Assembly (NCBI GenBank): GCA_013398015.1
Contig: VZRR01013407.1
Coordinates: 1-64,000 of the forward strand
Direction of reading: 5' to 3'
DNA from: Oreocharis arfaki
Taxonomy: Eukaryota; Chordata; Aves; Passeriformes; Paramythiidae
DNA length: 64,000 nucleotides
Numbering within the stretch: position 1 is the first letter of the stretch; each line of letters begins with the position of its first letter. Position numbers and translations under genes: made by a program. This document shows, piece by piece, positions 26,301 through 35,278 of this stretch. The notes below the pieces were generated by a model. That model ran no database searches and had not been told where the DNA came from. It was given only the letters and a program-made list of their open reading frames with translations.

Positions 26301-28687
26301 AAGGAATTTCTATAGCTCCATAGTGACACTGACACTATTCCATTACCTCGTTTCGAGAAAATGAGCTATTGTTTCCTCTGTCAAACCAGGAGAAAGGGAC
26401 CAAAATACAGTAAAGACCATGGTTCTTATGATCAATAAATTTTCTGTGAAATATTTTTCATTATTTAATTATTTTACAAGTCTTTGTTTGTTTGCAAACA
26501 CTTTAATGAGAAACAAAGTAGAGCAAAAGTTTTACCACATCAGTGCTGAGAACCTTACAAAAGGAAATTCACAACAGAGGAAGAAAATATTAAAGTAAAA
26601 AAGCTGAAGCATTTCAAGTGCCAGTCCTGGCCACTACTGGAGTTCCAGTGAACAAAAGGAAATTCTATTACCCTGAAATGTGAAGCCAAATGTTGAAAGC
26701 TAAGTTGGGTGGAAAAAATGAAGTGGCAAACTTTCAAACGCAGACATTTGTCAGTCATCTTTCAGATCAAGCAAAGTCTATCGCTTTAACAACACACAAG
26801 TAGTATTTATACTGTTAAGATAGTCTAATTTTAAAGGTAAATAAATTCTTTTAAAAATCTGTAATTGAAAGATTTGTAGGTTCAAATAAGGTTATTTACA
26901 CAGCTAGAAAAAATTGACTGTTTCCTTTCTTCATTTTTTGTGTTTTTTTCCTTCAAGAGAACATATTTCAATTCCTACATTAACAGATGCCTACAGACAC
27001 TCACAGAGGTGAATACTGGAGACTCACAATATGGCTATTTCATCAGTCTTCTGAGACACAAACTCTACCAGCACTCACAACATAAAGAAAAACCTTTTGA
27101 AAGCTGATGTGTTTTGGCTGCAGCCTCACCACACTCCTTTCCTAAACACACTCTCCCAAGTGTTTGAACCAAATTTTACTAGAGGTGCAATAAAATTCTA
27201 AAAAGAATAGTTATGATTTTGTCACAAGATACTACACAATAATCCTGACTATAAATGAATCCCTAAGATTTAGGTCCACATCTGCAGCATCAAGTTAAGT
27301 AGTCAGGGGGCTCATACTGAAAGGTGTGACCACATTGAAATGGGCAATCAAGTCTGAAAATGTTCCAACCTCCAGCACTGATGTCCACTTTTCTCTATTA
27401 CCACTGCCCTCTATTCAATCCTGACATGGCACTATGCTTAGACAGCAGAATCCTCAATTTTACCTATCCCTAGTGGCTGCAGGTATCTTATGGTAAATAT
27501 TCAAGTCCTGTATCCAGAATCTACTGCTGAAAAGATGTTCATGAGACATCTTCAAGACAAGAGAAAATGAGGCCTGTTTTACCACACCCATCTAGCTACT
27601 TGCTCTCAGACAAGTGGCAGAAGTTGCCCTTAATTCCAGCTGTTAGGTGTATTACAGTTCCTGATGATTTCTGAATGGCATATAGAGAATTGACATCCAC
27701 TAGCATTATTACAGTAAAATTATTAAGATTCTGTAAAGGGGCAAACTGACAAAATATTACAGATGAAAGTTGCAAATACGATCTTAATGTGGTTTTCAGA
27801 AGCTGGATGTTAGGTATCTAAGGACTTTTAAAATTACAAGCAAATCCATCCAGAAAGAGCTTTAAAAATCTGGTGCAATCCCCTTTCTGACTGCAAGTGA
27901 TGCAGTGCTTAACACCTGGCCAAACTACTACAGAGAAACTTTATGCAGTAAGATGAAGGAGCTCAGACAGGTATGAAATAACAAGAACAGTACAGTTGGA
28001 TGCCAGACCTGCTTTGAGTGCTAATGAGATTTTAAATCCTCAGGGAGAAATTGTAATGAAATTTTATTCTTGCTGTTATTATTCTTATTACTACCACTAG
28101 TACTACTACTCCTACATTTCCTGATTTTGTAGGGATTAGCTCTCTTGGAAGTTAATTCTCTTCAGTACCTCCAAACTACAGTCAAATAAAAACTTCTGCA
28201 GGTTACTTCATAGTACTTGGTGCAACTTCTGGAATTAACATGTCTACATATACATACATGTAACAAATACTTACGTGTGTGCATACGAGTTTGTACATTA
28301 CATTTGAAAGTAAATACAACAGTTATAGAACTATGAAGTTAGAAGTTCACACAGAAAGAGTACAGTTAAACTTTTTTACTGTTCAATATTACTTATACAA
28401 GTATAAACCACATGGAGTAACTTATATGAAATTCTACATTCATATTATAAATACAGAAGACAATACTAATCATATAGGACAGTGTGCTCTGTACTTTATC
28501 ACCTGCATGCAAATATTTACAAACTGTTAACAATAAAGTTGTTGTAAAATCAAGTAATACAAAATTTAACATTTTGTTCCACAGATTTTAGGGTTTTTTC
28601 TGTTTAAAGAAAACCTTCAAAATGTATGCCGCCCACATACAGACTCTCTAATGCCTGGAAATCAACACACCTGGAAGGATGGAATAC
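23336..28687. other. intergenic, no gene seen
   Basis: About 5.3 kb upstream of the cytokine gene. It is AT-rich, with short unsupported frames (24847-25131, 26033-26221, 28279-28530). I looked here for a second cytokine copy, using the cysteine/tryptophan signature and GTAAGT-bounded phase-0 exons as guides, and found none by eye. Confidence 0.5.
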
Positions 28688-28706
28688 TGAAAGAGATACT
28701 TTCACT
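28688..28706. promoter_or_regulatory. IRF-like inverted GAAAG element upstream of cytokine gene
   Basis: TGAAAGAGATACTTTCA (28688-28704) is a near-perfect inverted repeat with a GAAAG half-site on each strand. Read on the minus strand, 28698-28706 gives AGTGAAAGT, close to the IRF-binding core of known interferon promoters. It lies 55 bases before a TATA-like box at 28761, the usual distance for a virus-responsive element. The sequence is seen; the function is inferred. Confidence 0.45.
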
Positions 28707-28760
28707 CTGCATCATCTACTGAGAGTAAGTAGTCAGAGGTTTCTGGAAGTGGGAGAAGGG

Positions 28761-28770
28761 TATTTAAAAG
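28761..28770 (+). promoter_or_regulatory. TATA-like box, candidate promoter A of cytokine gene
   Basis: TATTTAAAAG lies downstream of the IRF-like element and predicts transcription starting near 28790. Using it requires a 5' non-coding exon ending at the donor AAG|GTAGGC (28849). A second TATA-like box nearer the coding start is an alternative. Confidence 0.45.
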
Positions 28771-28790
28771 GGGCTCAGACAGCTGACAGA

Positions 28791-28848
28791 ATGGCACCCC
28801 AGGAGCCCTATAGAAGCGCACAACCAGGAGCTGAGTATTATCCACAAG
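28791..28848 (+). other. possible 5' non-coding exon of cytokine gene
   Basis: This is a predicted first exon from about 30 bases after TATA box A to a good donor (AAG|GTAGGC at 28849). The matching acceptor is the pyrimidine-rich CTTCTTCTCCTAG ending at 29505, 15 bases before the coding ATG. An ATG at 28791 would read out of frame with the cytokine after splicing, so any translation from it would be an upstream ORF rather than an N-terminal extension. No transcript evidence is available. Confidence 0.35.
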
Positions 28849-29263
28849 GTAGGCTTCTCTGACTTTATTACTGATTTTTCTAGATGAGATTAATTTGTTC
28901 ATTTATTTTTTTTTCCTTTTTACTTTACTACTGTAGCACAAAATGAGTTTATGAAAAAAAAGTCTGATTAAAATACAACCTTATATTTAGACGCAACTGC
29001 TCTAAATCACGTTAGGAGTTACAGGCAGCAAAGTTAGAGGTTACTAGGAGTTACAGCAAACTGCTGGAAAACTGGAAAAGCTCCTAATTTTTAATTCATT
29101 ATTTAGTAGAAAATAGTTTATATTTAGTCAAACTTACTACAGCAAATAATGCCAGTTTTCTAGATACTCTATGTTTCTCCATATAGAAATATAAAAGAAA
29201 ATATGTATTTCAGAAAAGCAGAAATGGATTAAGAAAATCCACACATGCAACCCCTTACATATT

Positions 29264-29273
29264 ATATAAATAG
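29264..29273 (+). promoter_or_regulatory. TATA-like box, candidate promoter B of cytokine gene
   Basis: TATATAAATA lies about 250 bases before the coding ATG and would give an unspliced 5' UTR of about 225 bases. A GAAAAGCAGAAA sequence (about 29212-29223) just upstream loosely resembles an interferon-stimulated response element but has the wrong spacing. In this AT-rich region a TATA match is weak evidence. Confidence 0.3.
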
Positions 29274-29520
29274 TACTAAAAAAGAGGTTTTCTCAGACAA
29301 TTTTTTTCTCTTTAGTGACTGGATAAATATAGTTAACTTTCGAATGTTCCACCATTAGATCTGAACTTTTTAGGCCTATCACAGCACACTTGTAAATACA
29401 GAACATAGTGAACTAGCAGGAGCTGACAATCACCTACACTTGTGTGACTTAACAAAACTGTAAAATCTTCCTGATTTTGTTAAGCCTCCTGTCTTCTTCT
29501 CCTAGTTCCAGAACTAGACA

Positions 29521-29658
29521 ATGTATTTCCCTGGGAGCTGCTTTTTCCTCTTAATTGCCTGCCTTACTGCTACATCCCTTGGCAACCCCCAACGCAACAG
29601 CCACCAGTGCTTCCAAAGTGTGCCCTGGAGTGAGCTTCTACAGGAGATTGAGGACCTG
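29521..29658 (+). CDS. cytokine exon 1: signal peptide and helix A start
   Basis: 46 codons beginning at an ATG in good context (ACA before it) and ending at CTG|GTAAGT. It encodes the signal peptide (about residues 1-21), the first mature cysteine (Cys30) and an amphipathic segment, CFQSVPWSELLQEIEDL, suited to helix A. A pyrimidine-rich CTAG acceptor-like site ends at 29505, so the exon may begin at 29506. Confidence 0.82.
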
Positions 29659-32600
29659 GTAAGTCAAAGTGTAAAACACTGCCACAATCTATAGATGTCA
29701 TCCTCCGTCTTTCTTCAACTGAGGTGCAAAGGATTCTCAAATGTGTAACTGCCAGATTACAAAGTTGTTTTTCACATAATTAAAGAGTTATGAGTCAGAT
29801 GTTCCTGCTCTACAAAACCAGAAATCTTAAATTTAGGTTTTTCAGTTCACACTCATCCTGGTGAATATATGACATTTGTGTGCCTTCCCAAGAAGAGTAC
29901 AGAGTCATCTGGGAGTCCTTCTAATAGGCATCAGCTGAAACTGTAACACCATAATGTACTTTACCACGACATAATCCCACTGAAAGAAAAAGACATCCAC
30001 AGACACAAAGTTTTTGGTACAAATAATCTCTGAAGGTATTTTTGAAATCAGGTATATGAAAAGTTTCCTTTCCCAATTTGTCTGCTTTTGTGGCCTGCCC
30101 TTTCCTCGACTCTGTACAGACTGACATCCCTGGAAAATTTGAGAAAAGGTAAAACAAGAAGCTATTCTTTCAATTTCAGATAGGCTTGGGAAGCAAATGA
30201 ATCTTCTTCAAACTCATGAGATATAGTGTCCTCTGTCAATGCCATCACTTTTACACTTTTTACACTTTTACTTCATTGTTAAGAAACCAACCGAGAAAAC
30301 TGCTATGAATTTTTTACATAATAAACCTGGTTTTGCACATGCTTATACTGTCTACACTTACATTTTCTTTAAGAACAAAAGAGGCTTTTCTTTGGAGTGT
30401 GAGGAAGCGAGCAATGAAGATTTGTGTTTCCCTGAGCAGATGCTGAAAGCAGTAAGTAGTAAAATACATGTACTTGACATTATCTCATTGTAGCAGCTCT
30501 ACCTCACACAGCCTATGCACCTTGTCACAAGACTTTTACACTAGAATTTTGCCACACTATATTACAGGCTTAAATGATAACTCTGACCGTTGACTTTTCG
30601 GTCTAAATTATTTCCTGGAGAGGCTATTTACAGAAATCACCATTTTCTTCCTTTTCCTATTATTTAAGTCACGATGCCACTTTGACAAGAAATGGGTTAG
30701 ATGCTTTCTTGTTAGTCCTGCTGTATAAAGGGGAAAAATTAGTCAGAATCAGTCTGGTAGCCCAGAAACCACCAGAAGAGCATGCTGACCTCAGTTTCAG
30801 TCAGAAGCAGACCCCATAAAGGTAGTGCAGGGGTAATGTTATGTTTCTCAGCACATACATCACTTCATGTGCACAGCTCACTTTCAGTCCAGATCTGCAA
30901 TGCCACAAAATCAGGTACTGGTTGAAAATGTGGTACTGCACCTCAGCAATTCATTCTGCCCATTTACAGCTCATCTCTTCAACAGATCTTCTAAAACGCA
31001 CCCTGGGAACAAAAGGGATGGATGCCAATACCAGCCTCTCCTGTACTTCATCTTCTCTGAGGCAGAGGGAGCTGCCCTTCATCAGATATGGACTGTGCTT
31101 GGGAGGAAAGCCCTCCGCAGTCTTGGGCCTGAATTCAAAAGATCTTCTTTTGCCTCTTGGCCTTTTATTGACTATTGCTTATACATTGCAAATATATTAA
31201 GCATATAAATGCAGTCCAAAAATGCAAGATATGTTACAAAATAGGGGTCCTCCTTATGAAAGCAACTCAAATTGAAGCAACTTATGAATTGCCACTGGAA
31301 GTTGAACACGCAATTCCTGATTTTCAAATTAATACCAACTTTGCAATGCATATTACTAGCTAAAATGTTTGTACTGAAAAAAATAGAAAAGCACAGCAAA
31401 GTGGTGAAAATTTTTTAATAATTTATAATAACCAGACTCAGGTAGTTGAAAAATTAACTGATGTTTAAGTGCAAACTTTGAAAAATGTGTTTTTCTATAC
31501 TTTTTTTTTGTCATCGCAGGTTAAATATGATAATGCAGCCATTGTTCATATAGTACACGAAATTGCTGAGTTTTTCAAGAGAGCAGACACTCCTTTTCAA
31601 AATAAGAACACTTTTCTCAGAGGAATGTATGAGGCTTATGCTCAGCTCAAGACTTGTGTAAGTACAATTTATTTATTTATACTGCACAATATTCAAGTCA
31701 GATATTCATGGTGAATAAAACTGATAATATGTATGTTGAAAATGCAATAGAAAACTTAAAAGAGTACATTTTCAAATAATGATACCTAAATCATATGTCT
31801 GAAAGTAATGACAGGCATCCTTCAGCACTTTTACGGACCTGTATGATACAGGCAATTTTAAATTCACACATTACATTTACAGGCTTATTTAATGATGTGA
31901 TGCCTAAAACCAGTATTTCACTTTCTTCTCCTTAAAGACTGCACTAGTTCTAAACAGAAGTACTATCTTAACTAAATATCAATTTCATGTGTTTTTCTTC
32001 AAGTGCTTACGACCTCTGTCAAGACAAGCTAACATAAAGAATAAAATGCAAGTTGCAGGCAAAAAATCTTAGGTCTGCATTCAGCCTACTTCAGCTGAGT
32101 AAACTACTTAAACATATGCGCAAATAGTTAACTCAGTTGGGGTCAGCTTAAGAACTATTTACAGAGGACAAAGCCTCAGATTTACTGTAGCTTCCCTTGC
32201 AACTAATGCCTGTGCCAGGCACCAGATTTGCCAACAAACCTGCAGGAGAGCAAACCCGGGCATACAAACGCACACCCCACCCTACCAGTCTGTGCTGCAG
32301 GGGAGGGAACCCACTGCACAGCTCTACAGGGGAGAGAGCTTTCTGTGACTGGACACTGGCCTGAGAAGGAGCACAGCAGCACTGACCTCCAAACCCACAT
32401 TGCTGCTCCTGACCAGGCCAGGCCCCAGGACCAAGTGTGTACAGCTATGGACAACAACTACTGCTTAATATGTGTGTGTAAATATATATACACATCAAAA
32501 ATTATTTTGTTTTACTAATCGAACATAATTACATCTGTACATCTGTAACACTGTATGCCAATGACCACTAATTACTCAGAAATCTGTTTCCTTCAGACAG

Positions 32601-33548
32601 CATACACTGACAAGACCAATATTGTCACAAAACAAAAAGATCCACAGACCCTTGCCTTGGCTTGAACACTGATATATCCATTTCCTGATCTCTCTGCAGA
32701 CAGTGTGTGCTGCACTACCTTTAGCATTAACCCCGTGAGCAGGCTTGCATATGGCAGCAGAATTACAGTGCTCTCAGTCGATGACCATGTCCATCAGAGG
32801 GCACTGTTTGAACTTTTATTTACTTGTCATTGTTCAAACTAACAGTTTCTTTTCTCTTCCATTAAAATAACAGCTGAAGCCCAGACGTAACATTAGCCAT
32901 GAGTCTATAGTGAAAGACTGCTTCAAAAAAATGGCTGAATTTGTGACCAAGGTAAGTAGGCTGTTTCTTTCCAGCTCAATTTAAGGAATTCTAAAGATAA
33001 AAAAGCAGCTTCTTATACAAGAACTCCCACTGCTGATCAAAGCTGTACATAAATGTGAAATTATGCCCCGCTTTGACGCAGTACAGATTTTCATTCACCG
33101 AAAATCTTTTGGTCCACACCCATTTCAAGGCCAATGTATCATCATGGACCATTAAAAAACATTTAATTCAGCACCAAAACACATTGCACTCACTACCTTT
33201 CCAGAAAAACTTTACATCACATGGGTCAGGATTAGCCATGTGTCTGTTGGTGGAAAACAAATGGCCATCATATATACAAAAGAATATTTGTACTTTAGTT
33301 GACTTCCTAAAATTAGTATTGATTTTTTCTTAAATTTCTTTGAAATAATTACATGCTTGTTCTCAATTCACATTTTGCTTGCCATAATGTTGGATGTAAT
33401 TTTTTACAAACCAGTTAATACACACTTCTTAATAACCTTTTTTCCACAGTCAAATGACCATTGCGTTTGGCAAGAGATCCATGCACAGTCCAGAGAGATA
33501 CTCCAAAGAATTGAAAACTACTCTTTCAAGAGAAGAGCAACACATTAG
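29521..33548 (+). CDS. intron-containing interferon-like secreted cytokine, possible interferon-upsilon (type IV IFN); spliced from five exons
   Basis: Joined exons 29521-29658, 30374-30451, 31520-31657, 32874-32951 and 33450-33548 encode 176 residues. All four introns are phase 0 and every donor reads GTAAGT. Residues 1-21 form a signal peptide (hydrophobic FFLLIACLTA core), so the product should be secreted. The mature part has cysteines at 30, 55, 64, 118, 134 and 149, sequons at Asn124 and Asn167, and a basic tail. Near the C-terminus C-V-W-Q-E (149-153) matches the interferon C-A-W-E signature at the start of the last helix, and the final intron falls just before it, as in intron-containing fish and amphibian interferons. 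Five exons with phase-0 introns is the layout of interferons and IL-10-family cytokines. Likely role: antiviral signalling through a class II cytokine receptor. The ATG has A at -3. Bird type I interferons are Z-linked and mostly intronless, while the neighbour here is PFKP, so type IV (interferon-upsilon) is my best guess. An unnamed type I or III relative is the alternative. Confidence 0.8.
30374..30451 (+). CDS. cytokine exon 2
   Basis: 26 codons between acceptor TTTCTTTAAG and donor GCA|GTAAGT, phase 0 at both ends. It encodes Cys55 and Cys64 in an acidic loop (ECEEASNEDLCFPEQ), probably the A-B loop. The frame is open well upstream into the intron, so the exon start rests on the acceptor and on phase. 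Confidence 0.75.
31520..31657 (+). CDS. cytokine exon 3: central helices
   Basis: 46 codons between a strong polypyrimidine acceptor (TTTTTTTTGTCATCGCAG) and donor TGT|GTAAGT. The sequence is strongly helical and amphipathic (VHEIAEFFKRAD, then FLRGMYEAYAQLKTC), ending in Cys118. It matches the position of helices B-C in the interferon fold. Confidence 0.8.
32874..32951 (+). CDS. cytokine exon 4
   Basis: 26 codons between acceptor AAAATAACAG and donor AAG|GTAAGT. It contains the N-I-S sequon at residue 124 and Cys134, followed by the helical CFKKMAEFVTK. In intron-containing interferons the equivalent exon carries the helix before the last intron (typically ...F-hydrophobic-K), which fits. 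Confidence 0.8.
33450..33548 (+). CDS. cytokine exon 5: C-terminal helix and stop
   Basis: 32 codons plus TAG after acceptor CTTTTTTCCACAG. It encodes Cys149-Val-Trp-Gln-Glu, then the final helix (IHAQSREILQRIENY), an N-Y-S sequon at 167 and a basic tail KRRATH. The Cys-x-Trp-x-Glu-like motif followed by an amphipathic helix is the clearest family signal of the gene. Confidence 0.85.
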   Translation, partial: SNDHCVWQEIHAQSREILQRIENYSFKRRATH

Positions 33549-33735
33549 CAAAGTCCATTTCCATCACACAATTCAAGGATCTACCATCACGTTAAGATGT
33601 AAAAATTAAAGAAAGAAGCAAAGAATACAACTGTGTGTATTTAAGACTATAAATAGATTAATTTATTTTTGTCAAGATATTTTTCTAAACTACTATGAAA
33701 ACTTAAACCTAAATAAAAAGGATGAAAAAACCCTC
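33549..33735 (+). promoter_or_regulatory. cytokine 3' UTR with AU-rich motifs and poly(A) signal
   Basis: After the stop there are ATTTA pentamers at 33639-33643 and 33661-33665; the latter lies in TTAATTTATTTTTG, an AU-rich destabilising-type context. A poly(A) signal AATAAA follows at 33712-33717 with a GT-rich stretch downstream (about 33738-33765). AU-rich 3' UTRs are common in cytokine mRNAs. Cleavage is predicted near 33735. Confidence 0.6.
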
Positions 33736-35244
33736 TATGTAAATATGTTTGTAATTATTTGTTTCAAAAAAACAAAGGGGACATTTTTCATAAAACAGGT
33801 ATAGATAAGACTCTCCAAAATTTTTTTCAAGCTAAAAAGTAAACATATCAGTTACACTATTTGATTCCACAGTACCTTCATCAAGCTATGGGAATACAAA
33901 CCTCTGACAGCTCAATGCCTTTCCAATCCACATCTCATAGCACACATTTGCACTCTTGCACTTTTACCACTGCAGTCACAAGACTCTGTGACCATTCATG
34001 TGTGAAAAGATCTGCCTCTTTCCACAACACAGTGCTGCCAGGCTTCCACAGCCATTCAGGAATTCTGAGACTGCAGTTTGATCATCCAGATGTAAATTTT
34101 ATATATGTATATACAAATTTAAATAACAAACAAACAACAAAACAAACTAAAAAATCTCTACATTCTATTGCAGAGACTCCTAAACAGCAAAACACCTTTA
34201 AATGCTCACATGGTAATAGGCACTGGCAGCACTGCATACCGACACATTTTTCCAAACAGCTCACTGATTATTTGAAAGCCTGTAAAAGAAGATAACAGCT
34301 ATGAAACTGACAGTTTTGAAGGAGAGAAAGGAGGGGTACAGTGAATGAACAGTGTTTCATAACATCTTTTAGCAGTGAGATATGCCTTATTCCCATGGTT
34401 CCTGATTTCTAGGCACTCACTGGTTTCCAAGCTGTCTCTTCAGACAAAGATGTTAAAACAAAACAGCAGACTGCAAAAGATTCTAATATTTACACTTAAC
34501 TTAGATTGCACAAAGATCAAAAGAGTAAAAATATTTGTAATACCCAATGTGTGTCATTTTCTTACCATTCTTGGACATTGGCTTTGCTGTTTGGTTTTTT
34601 TCTTTTAATCTGGTTGGAGTCTTTACAGACATCCACTCTCATAGCAGCTCACTTCAGTATGTGTTCCCCAAATTCACAAGATCCCTTCATCTCCCCTTCC
34701 AAAGCAGGGCTTCAGAAAAAAGCCAAAAACCCCAAACTTTTATGTTTTACAAAGAAATGCAAGAGTAACCAGTTAATCAATATTAACTCTTTTAGATCAT
34801 CACTTTGTCACCATGTTAAACAACAAACACAGTTGCATTGTTTCATGACATATTCATTATACTGCCTTGTTCATGCATCATCTGAATCGGAAAATGTTCA
34901 CTCAGCTGAGACCTGATCAGTGTGCAGAGAGTGCAGACACTGTTCCAGCTGAAAAAATAACCCCCTGAAGTCACATAGAAAGCAGTGCAAGAATGAAAAT
35001 TCTTCAATGAATAAATCCCACTAAGCCAAATAATAAATTAAAATAATGAGCAGAATTTCCACATCTTTGAACTGAGTGCTTTGCATTCACAACCATCTAA
35101 GACAGATATTGGTACATATTAGTGTTGCTTGGATATGGATCTGGCCTTTCCATCACAAGTGGTAGAGTGCCAGTGTAAGCATATTATATATGCTGATAGC
35201 ACTAAATACTTTAAAAGAAAATAATAATGATAATGATGATGATG

Positions 35245-35278
<34 letters not shown>

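Noticed and set aside
28626..28862. 78-codon frame upstream of the cytokine as an N-terminal coding exon
   Set aside because: Splicing from its donor to the acceptor at 29505 gives a frame different from the cytokine and soon reaches a stop, whereas the ATG at 29521 starts a proper signal peptide.
30841..31208. Two overlapping frames of 119 and 113 codons in cytokine intron 2
   Set aside because: They overlap in different frames, match no family, and lie between well-defined exons; splicing them in would break phase-0 continuity.
29521..33548. Assignment as IFN-alpha/beta, IFN-kappa, IFN-lambda, IL-22 or IL-26
   Set aside because: Avian IFN-alpha/beta are intronless; IFN-kappa and the type I cluster are Z-linked; IFN-lambda and IL-22/IL-26 lack the C-x-W-x-E C-terminus and lie in other gene neighbourhoods. 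Not fully excluded without alignment.
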